From the NCBI RefSeq assembly GCF_014356525.2, contig NC_052505.1:6968671-7032670 (forward strand): a stretch of 64,000 nucleotides of DNA, read 5' to 3'. Source of the DNA: Nilaparvata lugens. Taxonomy: Eukaryota > Arthropoda > Insecta > Hemiptera > Delphacidae. Below are positions 11,939-23,974 of the stretch, one piece after another. The notes below the pieces were generated by a model. It saw only the letters and a program-made list of their open reading frames with translations, made no database searches and was not told where the DNA came from. Within the stretch, counting starts at the first letter, position 1, and every line of letters begins with the position of its first letter. Both the position numbers and the translations under genes were made by a program.

Positions 11939-14900
11939 TCCAATTACTCAAGTACAAGCCGGAAGCTTATGTGGGCATCACCCTCAGCAAAAAAAAATTT
12001 TTTTGGAAAGCAATACTTTCCTTACCTATGGGTAATAGGGCAAGGAAAGTAAAAACACGATCGATTTTATCTCTACATAATCTGAATTGATAGTCCAGTC
12101 ATTGAAAATCCCATGTCGGTAATAAATATTAAACACAAGATAATTTTTTACACATTGATTTCTATAAATTGGATCAGAGCAGGAAAATGAGTCAGTCTTT
12201 TCACTTTCGCAGTTCTATTTTAGTTATTGTATTGATGTATGCGATAAGCTCACATAGACTGGATATTGACAAAACATTTTCAGGAGCTTTTTAGGCTCGT
12301 TCTTACAAGCAATGGCAATCTGGCGCGTCAAAACTCATTGATGCCAGCAGCAAAAATCATTCTTCGTGTAGAAGGGTAAGAGTAATATAAAGAGGGTATT
12401 AGTAATTTCTATATTAATTAAAATTTTACATTTATACAAAATTATTGTATTTTGTGAAAGAGGCAAAATGAGCTTTTTACCTGTTGTCTCCAAAAATCTC
12501 CATTACGTCTTATATTTATTTATATGAATATAACTCAATATAGTATTTATTCATTAACAAATTATAAACATGACTTTTTCTAATCTTAATGAGAATTTAG
12601 GTAGGCTTTCTGCTCACAATAAATCAAGTCGAAATCAAATCAAATCTATGAAAGTACAAATAATAATATCGTTAACATATTCGAATAAAAAACAGTTGAT
12701 CACAATATTATCACTTGAAAAACTCAATAAATAAACAATGGTATATGAGCCAGAAAGATCATTCTTTTGAACTAAATTGCAAACTTACCTTCTTTTCCAC
12801 CCAACTGTTCACATATTTTATCCATGTCAGATCCTCCAACTACTGCTACAGTGCAATACTTCTTCAAGCTTACAATATTATTTTTCATATCCTCAGTTAT
12901 CACCTGAAAGCATTCATTATAATGCAGCAAAATTCATAAAAAATGAACAAACATTTATCATAATACATGAATTGCAATATACAAATTTGCCATTGCAAAA
13001 TAAGTATCTATGATAATATTGCAGACATTCGGACTAAAAGAAAATATCATCAAACTTTGATGACAATACATCAAACATTTACATCTTGTCATTTCAAAAT
13101 AATTTTCTATAGTAATAATATTGCAGACATTTCGCCTGGAAAGATGCATTATGTTAATTATTTGTATGATCAGAATTAAGTCATAAATCTTAATTAAAAC
13201 CACTGTCTTTGAAACGTGACACGTAATTCAAGAGCAAAATGTATGGAAGAATTACACTTCATAAATGTTATTGAGAAAATATTAATTCATTACCATCATT
13301 ATCGATCTCCAAGATCTAATAATATGATCGTTTCAGTTGAATCCTTGATAAATAGTGTTAGATAAAAGACTATATACTCGTACAACGAAAATTGCAAACT
13401 CACTTTGAACAAATAGATCACACATTCAAGACTTGCTTGTTACAGGAAAGGTTACAATTTCATAAAAACTCCTGTCTATCGTCTTTGATACTGATAACTT
13501 GAAGACGTTCACTGGGCACTTGGGACTATAGTGAGGTTCACCTTATAATTGCAATATTTTATCAACATTGGTGTTGCTAATCTTGTCTATCATTTGACAA
13601 AGCAGATAGCGCTATCCTTTTCTAGCTCCACAACATTGCCAGTAACAATGAAAATATGTTATTTGATAATTGGAGAATATATTTTCTTGGCGAAAAAATA
13701 TAATTGATCATTTTTAACAAGAATAAACAGTTAATATTACATCAGATATACCGGTAACAGCTATCTTCTAAAGAAGGCAGGGGCAAGCAGAGAATCGGCA
13801 ACACTGTTCTCCTATCTTTCTTTACTGCCATTAAAACGTGAACCTCAATATAGCAGTGAGCATCTTCAACGCCAGCACAGCCAATCAGCCACTCGCGTTT
13901 CACAAACAATGTCCAGGTTTGCTCTTCCCGAAGTGTTAGCCTATCTCATCATCAGTGAAAACAGATTATTTTTTATTCAATATGAAGATTTCTTCGGCAA
14001 TATTTACAAACTTCACAACTAATAAAAATGTTGCCTTTATTGTACAATAAAGTTGCCCTGGAGCTTTCTACGGCGTGTCCCAAAAACCTGGAACTTTCAT
14101 GTTCCCCGATTAGTTGCTTCGAGAACCTAATACATTATCTGTTTCCTTCTGTAGAGATGGCTGTAGTTCTCATGAGCCAGTTCAAGCTGGATTCCCACAT
14201 ATCAGTATCGGGAACGTGATACCGGGTTTAAAAGGAGACAGGTTGACGGGGTGTCAAGTAGTCGGGGTGACACCTAGACGGCGACCCTCAGTATCAGTAG
14301 GAATGAACGGCACAGTGAAAAAATAATTTCAATGAGTTTTGATTGGACTATTCCCACTCAGCACCGTCAAGCGAGTATGAATAATCCCATTTGAACTTAA
14401 AGGAATAATATTATCAGTGTACCGGTCACTTTGACTGACCGGATAATATGTGATAATATTCAATGTGAGCCGTTCTGCATATCCTTGATGGATCAGTGGA
14501 GTCGATTGTGCGCGTGCGCGCGTGTTGGGAGGTGAGTGCCTTTATGGTCTGTGAAACATGATTTTATTTGGCTTGCCTCTTCTTATCTTTGGTTCATCAT
14601 TGCATTTTCATATTTCTTTCACATCTTTCTGTTTGTTTTGATTTTTATATAATCAAGTTACTGATTTTATTAAAATTTATTTTTCCTCTCAAAATATTGA
14701 AATTTTCATTGTTTTTAACAGAACTATCTTTCATTCATTGGGTTTTACTAGTCTACCATTTTTCAAAATTTATTTTCAATTTCAATTTTTTTTAATTTCA
14801 ATTTATTAAAAACACACAAGATTACAAAACAAATAAAATACATTAAAATGTTACAAAAATATGAAAACCATGGGCTTTGTGGTTGGGTATGTTGGAGAAG

Positions 14901-17362
14901 AGAAAAAAAGAGAGGAAGATACCTAGCCAACTATGGTTTCCCATGTAATAGACAGGCAAAGAAGAGAAGAGAGAAGTGATGAGGAAAAAAGGGAAGGGAG
15001 AAATGGGAGAAAGGAAGAAAACAGAGGAATTGGTACTCGAAATAAAGGTAAGCGAGTCCACTGTAAAATGAAAAAAAACTAATGAAAAAACAATGCTGGA
15101 GCAGAAATGCTGGAGTCATATATCTAAATGGAAGAAGAAATTACTGTATGTCCAGTTTTTTATATCCAGTTTAATTTTTCCGCTGATCTTATTGTCCATG
15201 AGAAAGTGATTTGGAATGAGGTTTATTATTTTAGTACCTATGTAAATTAACTGCCTCCTTATACATTCAATATTAGTGTTATAGGTTACATATTTGTTAG
15301 CAGTTGTCCTTAAATTTATAATTCTTTGAATAATGTTGTAGCCTAACTATTGTTAATTTAATTGAAAAATGTCTTCACATATACTTTACCTTATTGTAAA
15401 AAAACAGTTTTGGGCTTATTTACAGGGCTGCCTGTTGTTTCCAACTTGATTATTCGTATATAAAGGAATGAAATGTTGTTTCTTGTCCAGTGTTGTCTGC
15501 GATACCCGACAAATCCAGACATCCGACAGACAAAAACATTGTTTCACCTAATAAAATTTTGAATAAATGAGCTCAAACATCTCTCTATCTTTGATGAGTT
15601 CTTCTTCTTCTTCTTCTTTTCCTGTCTCCTGCTTCTTCTTCTTCTTCATCACTGCCTCGTTCTGCCTCATAGCGTCGGGGAAGCCTCGGACTACCGCCTC
15701 CAGTTATCCCGATCCACGGCCTTCCTGCGCATTTGCCCTACTGTCTATCCTCTGGATGAGTACTGAGTTACAAATTTTCAAAAACTATACTGTACTGTGC
15801 TCCAGTCTGGATGAATAGCTCTCATGTTCATAGGGTTGATATTCAGCTAAATAACTCAATGAGAATGATAGGTGGTGTTCTGAAATCTACCCCTGTGGAA
15901 TGGCTCCCGGTGTTGAGTCACATCCCACCCCCAAATCTTCGACGCATGAATGCCCTCACTAGAGAGTACAAGAAGATACAGGAAAATCGAAGCCTGCCAA
16001 TACATGAGGATATACAAGATGCCAATCAGAGCCGTCTGCAATCTCGTAAGCCACCGGTTAGGACGGCAATTACAGCCTTAGATTCAGGTTTCCGTTTAAC
16101 TGAGGCCTGGCAACAAGCGTGGTCAGCAAAGCAGAACATTGACATCCCATTTGTAGCCAAAAGGCCACCAGGCTTCGGTTTGCCTCGTAAAACATGGTCG
16201 GCATTGAATAGGGTACGAACTCATCATGGTAGATGTGCCTATCTGATGCATAAGTGGGGGAAGGCTGACTCCCCTTTCTGTGAGTGTGGAGCAGTCCAGA
16301 CTGTGAGACACATAGTGGAGGAGTGTCCCAGATCAGCAAACACGGGTGCACATGAAGATTTCCTGGTGGCTAAACCAGCATCAATAGCCTACTTAAATAC
16401 CCTGGAAATATGCCTCTAATTTCCAGGTCAAAAGTGACTAAGATATTTTCATTCGTTTTATATATGAATTTTCTATTGTTTTCTTTTTTTTCGAATTTTG
16501 TGATCATAAATAATGTGTTGTGTATACTGCCATACGCTAAATAAATAAAAACTATACTCCGTACAAATTAACTTTCGACTTGGGATGGACTTGCGCAGCA
16601 GAGAAGGCATACAGCGGCAAGGATACAACGGCTGCTATGTTGCCGTTGTGTACTGACCAGCGTTCTCTAATTTCCAGTAAGTATTCAAGCGCGCTTGTTA
16701 AACTTAGGAAGTTTCCTCTGCTATCACTGACTCAACTGACTCTAATCGACAAACTGACAACTGCGCTTCCACCTATGACTCTATCCATCACTGTAATTGG
16801 CTCCATTTTCCTGCGCCGCAAATTCATTAAAGTCTGAAGTAAATTTGCACGGAGAAAAATTTTAATTTGAGTACGGTACTTTCAGTTTTTCAATTAACTT
16901 GGCTGGGTACTATAAATTTTGATACAACCTGAAAACAATTGGCATATCAAATAGATGCTGGTACACTCGATAATAGTTTCCAACTTAGTTGTCTTATCCA
17001 CTATAAGCCCCCCCAAACTAACTGGTAAGCTCAAGTGGCAGTTCTGTTTTTGCGACACCGTACCTATCTCGGAATATATATTGGGACAAAAATAAAATAA
17101 TATTTTGTTTCATTCTTTGCTCTCGAATAGCTATTCCGAGATTCAATTTAAAAAGTTTCCTCCAGACCTACCACCAATTTTTTTAAAATCTTTTAACACG
17201 TTTAAGTAGACTAGACCTAAACCACCTACGGTAACTTAATTTTTTAAATAATGTTAGTAGCAGTAACAGCCTAAATTAATTACTGACCTGTCTTGGTGCT
17301 GTTAAAGTTCCATCAACATCAAACAAACATACAGTTTTAGAACAGAAATCGTTGGCTCCCAT
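8128..17362 (-). CDS. Pmm2: Phosphomannomutase (PMM2-like), complete, five exons
   Basis: This enzyme interconverts mannose-6-phosphate and mannose-1-phosphate in the cytosol, feeding GDP-mannose for N-glycosylation and GPI anchors. Minus-strand exons are 17288-17362, 12789-12903, 11525-11601, 10034-10301 and 8128-8345. All have GT/AG borders and compatible phases, giving 250 aa against about 246-262 for animal PMMs. Key residues are the HAD motif DVDGT with nucleophile Asp15 and acid/base Asp17, GGSD at 48-51, RGTFIEFR at 120-127, SPIGR at 134-138, and the Mg-binding GDKT / GGND region at 210-219. Nothing is missing or broken. PMM1 and PMM2 cannot be separated by eye, and insects usually carry one gene. 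The large first intron (12904-17287) holds a LINE fragment and a MITE. Confidence 0.95.
8475..8825. repeat. Inverted repeat in PMM intron 4
   Basis: An arm at about 8475-8575 (CACAATTCCAAGTTTTCATT … GGGTGAAATTTTTAATGCTG) is answered in reverse at about 8722-8825 (CAGCATTAAAAATTTCACCC … AACTTGGAATTGTGAAATAA). Related degenerate sequence continues to about 9720, with repeated ACCACCC / CCCCCTT motifs. It is probably a MITE or foldback element. Confidence 0.65.
9760..9877. repeat. Truncated member of the CTATAGTGAGG MITE family
   Basis: The right end (TTTATAAGGTGGATCTCACTATAG) and the internal AGCTATCATCTGCTTTGTG / ATGACAGACAAGGATAGCA blocks match, partly inverted, the elements at 13526-13853 and 36169-36986. 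Confidence 0.6.
10034..10301 (-). CDS. Pmm2: PMM exon 4
   Basis: The exon is 268 nt, phase 0 to phase 1. It encodes the cap-domain substrate-binding segment with [19 protein letters not shown]. The acceptor TTTTTTCAG is followed by a second AG, and only the first keeps the frame. Confidence 0.93.
10855..10990. repeat. Dispersed repeat sharing a terminus with 58855-58985
   Basis: The shared block CTCTCCCAAATTTAGATAAC, the following TCCGAAATAGG-like sequence and TTATTCATTTATACA-type sequence before it recur at 58855-58985. The pattern fits the 3' tail of a LINE in reverse orientation. Confidence 0.6.
11525..11601 (-). CDS. Pmm2: PMM exon 3
   Basis: The exon is 77 nt, entered in phase 1 and leaving in phase 0. 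It encodes the conserved YVFAENGL block. The acceptor is TATTTTCAG and the donor GTAAAT. Confidence 0.92.
11765..11940 (+). repeat. SINE-like sequence ending in (ATC)n
   Basis: A non-coding stretch with a B-box-like GGTTCGGAACTCC at about 11876 ends in an ATC trinucleotide run at 11904-11936. Directly after it lies an inverted piece of the 1.1-kb repeat terminus (about 11990-12053). The A box is unconvincing, so the SINE call is tentative. Confidence 0.4.
12789..12903 (-). CDS. Pmm2: PMM exon 2
   Basis: The acceptor is CTTTCAG and the donor GTAAGT. The exon is 115 nt and ends in phase 1. It encodes the VVGGSD strand-loop and the following helix (…[10 protein letters not shown]). Confidence 0.93.
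13526..13853. repeat. MITE of the CTATAGTGAGG family, in PMM intron 1
   Basis: The left end CTATAGTGAGGTTCACCTTA is inverted at the right as AAAACGTGAACCTCAATATAG. Internal TTTGACAAAGCAGATAGCGC and CAACATTGCCAG blocks are shared with the larger member at 36169-36986. Confidence 0.75.
15790..16551 (+). mobile_element. 5'-truncated non-LTR retrotransposon (LINE), C-terminal ORF
   Basis: An open frame from about 15790 to 16419 encodes roughly 210 residues typical of the end of a LINE reverse-transcriptase protein. An [12 protein letters not shown] block is followed by basic sequence and then a C-terminal zinc knuckle CxCx7Hx4C ([16 protein letters not shown], about 16278-16325). The frame is intact to its TAA. 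An AAATAAATAAAA-type tail follows at about 16538-16550. The catalytic RT core and the endonuclease are absent, so the copy is dead. Its orientation is opposite to the host PMM gene. Confidence 0.8.
17288..17362 (-). CDS. Pmm2: PMM exon 1
   Basis: The start codon is at 17360-17362. It encodes 25 residues ending in the HAD catalytic loop, [14 protein letters not shown]. The donor GTCAGT follows in phase 0. I chose this start because it is the only in-frame ATG before the catalytic motif and gives the family's normal N-terminal length. Confidence 0.92.
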
Positions 17363-17800
17363 AGTTTCTCTTAAAATAGTAAGTTATTTTATAGTATTAT
17401 GCAAACTTTTGAGCCGGTTTCTCACATGTAACACAGTATACGTGGAGTACAGAACTATTTTTTTCTAAGTTGAAATACAATTTTAGCTGAGACTTGCAAA
17501 ATTGATAAATTCTCCCACTTGTAGAAAGATACGTGTAATACTTTTCAAGTGCAGTTATAATAAAAATTGGCAATGAACACGCATTCAAATTTCAAACTTT
17601 ACAGTCAAAAGTGTCAAACTGACAGTCAAGCGAGAATTGTAGGTTATGTTTTCATTTCATTTTCATGACAATCAGCTGATTCGTTTTAGTAGATGCTTCT
17701 TTAAGGCGGGAAATTATAATAGTTCAAAAAATTTAAAAACAAACACTACAACTGGGCTAACTACCTAATACTGCCATTATTTTAAATTGATAAAAACATG
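17363..17800 (-). promoter_or_regulatory. Pmm2: Presumed PMM 5' flank and promoter region
   Basis: This is sequence immediately upstream of the PMM start codon. No TATA box stands out. The call rests on position only. Confidence 0.3.
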
Positions 17801-18384
17801 TAGTACCGGTACCCTTTTATTAAAACATTTTAAAAACTTTGAAATAATAAAGTTCAAAGTTAAAATATTTTCAAGTTTTTAAAATGTTCTTATAAATCAA
17901 GATATTTGATTTTATGCCATTATTTTGTTATAAATAATGATATTCTTATCATTAAGAATAATTTGATAACGGAAAATTTATTTGATTTTATTGAATAACT
18001 TATCTATTAAAAATTGCGTTTACATCTAGGAAAGATGCAATTATTGGATGAAAGGATCTCATGTATTATCAATACCTACATGAGATTGTACCTATTGTAT
18101 ACGGTAATATATTAGGCCTGATTGTAATGAGATTGATTAAATTATACCGTTACGGTATCTTAAACTAATTTTCAAGTTTTCCTTCTCGATATTTATTTAG
18201 GGTTTATACATGATAATGAATTTCAGTCAAAATTATAGCCGAAATGTTGAAAAGTTTGCAAATAGTATGCGCAATATCCCTCATTATAGTCCCTAATAAG
18301 CCAATACCGTAACCCATATAGTGGAGTGGCGAAGGTGGAGTAGTTTACGTGTAGCAGTAGCAGTGTTGAACATACTAATAGCCT

Positions 18385-18545
18385 ACTTGTATCTAAAAGT
18401 ATGTGCCGGTTAAGTTTTAATCCTGATTAATTCCACGAGAACCAATCAGAGATGCCGTCTTTCCATAAAAGCCTTCTCTGATTGGTTCTCGTAAAATTAA
18501 CCACGATTTAAATTTAACCTGCTCGCTTTTCTGCAACCGGGCCCT
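18385..18545. repeat. MITE containing an ACCAATCAGAGA inverted arm pair (copy 1)
   Basis: ACGAGAACCAATCAGAGA at about 18437 is inverted as TCTCTGATTGGTTCTCGT at about 18475. Outer sequences related to TTTAATCNTGATTAA and TTTAACCTG...GCAACCGGGC recur at 19685-19828, 20045-20165 and, in part, 56270-56335. Confidence 0.7.
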
Positions 18546-18594
18546 CAGCAGCTTCCATCTACCCTACCTTAGTCACTCTACTTCACTATACAGA

Positions 18595-18860
18595 GTGTTT
18601 CAGAATAAGTCGAGCATTTTAGGGTATTGTTCCTGGATGATAGGAGACTACAATGTTCCTCTCAAGTAACATCATTCCTGAGAGTTTGAGCTATTTAAAA
18701 TTTCGACCATTTTTGCAAAAATCCATTCATGGATTTCATGAAAAAAGCAAATCTCCCAGATTTGGTTGATATTCGGGCTATGGGTAGAGGTTGATCCAAG
18801 TGTTGTGCTATAATATGAGACGTTTCGCTACAATACAGAGTGAATTCTGTTTATTCACTG
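18595..18860. repeat. Dispersed repeat, copy 2
   Basis: It starts with CAGAGTGTTTCAGAATAAGT and shares ordered blocks with 5275-5475. It is non-coding. Confidence 0.7.
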
Positions 18861-19099
18861 AAACATAAAACCTTTCATCTACTCACAGATCAGAGAAATC
18901 ACTCATCTTCAAACGAATTTAACTCAAGAATAGGAGTGAATTGATAAAATGTGATGGATAGAGGTTGACCTAAAAAATGTTGTGCTATAATATGAAAAGT
19001 TTCACTACAATAGTGCGCCTGATTGTGGCTTAATTAAACTCTTATTCTAATGTCATTTTAATGACTTCATAAAACAATATAGAATATGTAATATAAAAA

Positions 19100-19375
19100 T
19101 CTTGTAGTACCCTTTATTTTTTAAAACTTTAAAAATAGTTCAACAACTAGTTTCGACCCTAGGGTCGAAATTAGCTTCCAACATTCGACCCTAGGGTCTG
19201 AAAACACCCCATGCCAGTAAGGGTTAGTTTACAATTTTCAAGTTTTTTGAAAAAAATTCAACAACTAGATTCGACCCTAACTTAGGTCATTTTAAATGTC
19301 AACATTTCAACTTGAAAATTACTATTTTTAAAGTTTTTAAAAAATAAAGGGTACTACAAGATTTCTAAATTGTTA
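19100..19375. repeat. MITE-like element with AATCTTGTAGTACCCTTTATT ends
   Basis: The left AAAATCTTGTAGTACCCTTT (about 19098) is inverted at the right as AAAGGGTACTACAAGATTT (about 19347-19365). Several GTTTCGACCCTAGG / TTCGACCC blocks lie between. Related elements lie at 38575-38740 and 50447-50570. Confidence 0.75.
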
Positions 19376-19684
19376 TATTAATATGTAATATATATCAAAT
19401 TTCCAATTTCTGTAATAACTAAAGACGAATAAAATAATTTACAAAAAGGAAGCACTTTAATGGCGTGGGGGTTTGTTGTTAACCCAGACCCTAACGAACA
19501 GAGTGCATTAAGCGAAAACTGGCAAAATGACAGATGGCTAATGAGCTAACCTGTATGTACTGAAAAACACAAACAGTGTAGAAAACTCACGCCCATCACC
19601 AACACCTAATTTTCCACTGTGGGGGTCTGAAACCACCCCACGCCAGTAAGGGTTAATGTTTATAGAAATATGACAGTTTCTTGC

Positions 19685-19828
19685 CCAGTTGCACAATAAA
19701 AAATAAGCATGTTAAATTTTAACTGTGATTAAATGCCATTAGAAACAATCAGAGAAGCCTTCTCTGGTTAGTTTTACTGGCTTTTGATCATGATTAAAAT
19801 TTAACAGGCACTTGTGCAACCGAGCCTG
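19685..19828. repeat. MITE with CAGTTGCACAA / TTGTGCAACCG ends (copy 2)
   Basis: The ends CCCAGTTGCACAA and TTGTGCAACCGAGCCTG are inverted. The inner GTTAAATTTTAACTGTGATTA and its inverse TGATTAAAATTTAACA flank a degraded ATCAGAGAAGCC/TTCTCTGG core. The element abuts the next MITE. Confidence 0.7.
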
Positions 19829-19831
19829 TTA

Positions 19832-20019
19832 GGCTCAACTCACACGCGACTCAGGTCGAGAAGAGTCTCGACTCTAGTTGAGAGCATGTGTTTTCAAATG
19901 GTGACACTCAGACCAGTCGATTCTAGTCTCTGCGACGTCACAATTTGAAAATACATGCTCTCGACTACAGTAGAGTCGAGTCTCTTCTCGACCCGAGTCG
20001 CGCGAGTGTGAGTTGAGCC
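19832..20019. repeat. Long-TIR MITE, 'GGCTCAACTCACAC' family, copy 1
   Basis: The ends GGCTCAACTCACACGCGACT and AGTCGCGCGAGTGTGAGTTG are inverted over most of the element, and the arms carry repeated GACTCGA motifs. TTA flanks both sides (19829-19831 and 20020-20022), compatible with the 3-bp TWA target duplication typical of PIF/Harbinger elements. A second full copy lies at 60525-60727. Confidence 0.82.
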
Positions 20020-20044
20020 TTATTCTCTCCCAATCATAATTATG

Positions 20045-20165
20045 TTTATTAGTGATAATTTATGGTGATTAATTTTACAAGAACCAATCAGAGAAGGCTT
20101 TTTCGAAAAGAAGGCTTCTCTGATTGGTTCTCGTGAAAATAATTACGATTAAAATTTAACCAGCA
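20045..20165. repeat. MITE containing the ACCAATCAGAGA arm pair (copy 3)
   Basis: ACAAGAACCAATCAGAGAAG is inverted as CTTCTCTGATTGGTTCTCGT with a short spacer. The outer GATTAATTTT / AATTACGATTAAAATTTAAC ends match the other copies. Confidence 0.7.
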
Positions 20166-23100
20166 CTAAGACAATAATAATAAACCTCTTAAAACCCGGG
20201 ATAAATAAAAAATCATTCAACTTTTAAACTTTAATTCAAACTACTAATAAAATACACATCAAACTTTTATGGATAAATAATGTAATTGAAAGCATGTCAA
20301 ACGTATATTAATAAAACCTTAAAATCAAAAGTATCATAATTGTGTAAATGAGTGCAAACAAAGATACATAAATACTAACATACTATTCACTTACAGTTAC
20401 TAAAAGCAAAATACAAGCTTTATTCATAAACGCAACACATAATAATAATTCAATTATCAAACAACATATTTCTACAAGAAACAAAATTTTGTTCAAAGCC
20501 TTAAAATGAGAAAAATATTACTTTAATATTTATCATTAGAACACAATCCATAAGATACTATATTTGTATTTTTAATATAACAAGTTCTAATACAACAAAG
20601 TTAGGAACAATCAAGTTCAATCTACAGTAGTCAATTTGTATATTCGTTCAACTATTATTAGAGAATAAAGTATAATGGGTTCACCTCTTGATTGAATTTT
20701 CATTGTTCACTCAAATGCAAATTAAGAACTTCGAGTCTAAAAAGGAGAATATTAGAATGCATTTTAGTTGAAGATGAACATAGATTACAAATTTATGTTT
20801 CATTCAGTACCTATTCAATTTGTAAAGATTCTAAAACCATCTTAATATCAAGATATCTTTCTAATTTTGATTATTCAACAAAAAAGGTGATTGTGGAGCA
20901 AGAGAGTTTTTAAAACGTGCAACAAAATTATTTGTATAGTACTCACTGAAGAGTGACTTAATAATACGAACACCTCAAGTATAAATTAGGAACATAGCAA
21001 TAAGACAGAAAATCCATTTTCATTCGCGTTTGTCACCATATGGTTACACGTTAACGGACATAGCAATTGGGAATTAAAAACCTGGCAGTAATAGACTACT
21101 AAGCTTAGCTGGCATTATGAATGGGGATTAGGAACAATGAAAATATACGACATACAGTATTGAAAAGGAATGATTTGATGATTGAATGTTGATTTATAAG
21201 ATATGGATAGTAAATACTGTATTACCACAAATTGATAAAAACACTCTATGGACATGAAATATTCAAAGCCCTATATATAAACCCTTAAATATTTGGTGTA
21301 TGAAGTTCACGAATGTTGTTCATATTTCTGAGAATTAATATAGGCACTAGGATCATGAAATCATAGAAGATCCAGGGAATCTGCTTTACACGAAAAGCTT
21401 TGAATCTGGATGATCAAATATTTTAAAAAAAAGTAAATTTATTCTTTCTACTTCAGTTCAAGTGATTTGATATTTACTCTCAATCAACTCAAGTCGACAT
21501 TCCAAACCAATTACAAATTCAGCAATGTATTGATTGGAAAAAAAATAATTGAAAATACTACTGTACAAACAAGACAACATGTGTGATCAAGTGATTGTTA
21601 CCTATGATCTGACTGAAATAAGTAGACACAGGAGCCCTAGCTCGTAAAAGATTTCGGGACTCTCAAACTCTTCAAATATGTAGTCGAGCTGCATATAAGT
21701 ATGTAAAATTACATCCCAAACATTCTAACTTCTTACACAAAATTTGAAAAGATCAAGGTTTCCGAGAAAATTCATTTTTTCGGAACGTTGAGCAGTTTTT
21801 TCAATAGCACTATAAAGTAGCAATACTTTGTGTATTCATTACGTTACAGAAACGTATATCCACCTAACAGAGGTGGAGAATTATAACAAAGTCCAATCAA
21901 ATCTCTAAAATGGTATTAGGCCAATAACCGCAATCTTCTGTCAAGATAGGCATTTGCAATCAAAATCTGGTAGTAAGTTTATGGAAAGGAAGGCAATCGT
22001 TTCAGAATCAATTATTGAATCTTTTGATTTAGGATTTTCCCAACTTGAAAATCTATATCTAGAATATTTTCAAATAATCTTATAATACATTAAAGTGTAA
22101 TATCGACCCAGATCAGTGACTTTAGATTAAATAAGATTTAATAACTGCGGAACGCATTACTAAAATAAAACTAAAAATTATTAACAGTTACTTACAACAC
22201 AAAAAATATGAACCCTAAGCGTTGCAGCAGATAAAGGCAACATACAGACCAAATTCAAGTAGATGAAACAATAAGTTAGATAGTATAAATTAATATTACA
22301 GAAAAAACTTGACTAAAATGTAAGAGTCTAAATACTAAACAAACAATAGATAATTATTACAACAAATGAAAGTCTCCAGTAGAATAGGCATTATTCAATA
22401 TACAATAAAATAACACAATGTATCAATTATTAATTTACAACCGGTGGGTGAAATATTTGTTGAATTCTCCGAATTTCATTTTTCATCTAGAAAGCAACTA
22501 TAAATTAAAATTATATGAGTGAGAGAGTTACATTTTGATCCATTAGCCTTCACTTTTCAACAAACTAGCATTACCTACTTTTTACTTACATTCAATTTCA
22601 AAATTTCACTAGAACAGCGATAATAATAATAATGATCTTAATATAATAAATATACAATAATTACAATCATAATAAATTATGATTATTCTATGTAATTAAG
22701 CTTACGTTTTCAAAGATTCACATACTTTTGATTAAGTTATGCAAAGTTTATACAATTATCTTTCCTTGAAATCTATTATTAATTTCACCAATTTCGATTT
22801 TTAATGCCTTGGGTACATCAATACGATTTGCATGACGGCAACGGGAGCGGGAGTTTTTAAGCCGTAGTTAAATGGTTGAAATCATCACCTCGGGTTTATT
22901 TGTCATGCAAATCGCAGAGGTGTGCACAAGCACCTTACAATATTAATGTCCAATAAAATCAAATTTAAAATGATACAAGAATACATCCAATTTTTCAATT
23001 ATAAAAATGATTACTGGTAAAAAATATTTGGTACTAAAACTGTAAGCAAAGGCATCAATGGAAAATATTTTCGGTCAAAATAATTTCATGGTAATACAGT
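20166..23100. other. Intergenic region, AT-rich, no gene seen
   Basis: No exon with convincing coding content and splice sites was found. The short open frame at 20692-20913 has no recognisable protein features. The stretch lies between the PMM 5' side and the KMT5A 3' side. Confidence 0.5.
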
Positions 23101-23113
23101 TTCTGTCCAAATC

Positions 23114-23974
23114 TAGTGGGGTTTTATATTCGTTCGCTGTATGGCTACCGCAAGGTATTATGGCTATTCATATATAAAACATATAAATTAAGATTATGTA
23201 GGAAATTTAATTTGTAACTGGTTCAACAGGTCTGCACTTGCAGTATTGTTTTGTGTATGATAATGTAAGCATGTAGTTTTGCCAAGAGCAACGAGTATTC
23301 CTTCATGAACTGTATTTTACCAGTATGCAACGCCTCCAGATTTTTTCCAGTGGGGTTATCTCGAAGGTTTTAAAAAATAGGAATAACGATCTAAATAAAC
23401 TGCAAATGATCATTACAACGAGGATTATCAATATGTTCAGGGATACTTCATGAACAAAAGTGTTAACAGGTGTGGTAAAAAAATGTTTACGTGTAATGAA
23501 CAAGTCAGACATTCTGTACTTATGTTATGTATAAACAAAAGTATTTGTATGGCCTATTCATTATTAATTTACATAATTATTACCAACATTTTATTAAATA
23601 AGTTCAAAATGGCAGCCTGTTTATTTTTATTTTACCACACTACTTGTTGATGCTTTATGGAGTAACTTATTCCTAAACATATTGCTAATCTCCGTTGCAA
23701 TGTTCAATCAGAGTAAAACCTTTAATTAAATAACCTTCAAGATAACCCCACTTGAAAAGTCTGGAGGCGTTGCATACTGGTAAATACAGTTCATAAAGGA
23801 ACACTCGCTTCTCTAAGCAAAACCACATGCTTAAATTATTATCATACACAAAACAATACTGCAGACCTGTTGTAACCAGTACAAATTGAATTTGTTACAT
23901 ATTACTGTATATATTTTTTATTTACTAATAGTCATGCTATCTTGCGGTAGCCAAACAACGGATAAAAACCCACT
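23114..23974. repeat. Long inverted repeat (arms about 260 bp, loop about 340 bp)
   Basis: The left arm runs about 23114-23375 and the right arm about 23716-23974. Paired landmarks include ATGGCTACCGCAAG with CTTGCGGTAGCCA, CAGTATTGTTTTGTGTATGA with TCATACACAAAACAATACTG, CCAGTATGCAACGCCTCCAG with CTGGAGGCGTTGCATACTGG, and GGGGTTATCTCGAAGG with CCTTCAAGATAACCCC. The arms are mostly collinear but carry substitutions and small indels. It could be a foldback element or a hairpin RNA locus. No coding sequence is supported in the loop. Confidence 0.85.

Noticed and set aside
16580..16837. Plus-strand open frame just after the LINE fragment.
   Set aside because: It lies beyond the LINE's A-rich tail, shows no RT or other motif, and lies in the PMM intron on the opposite strand.
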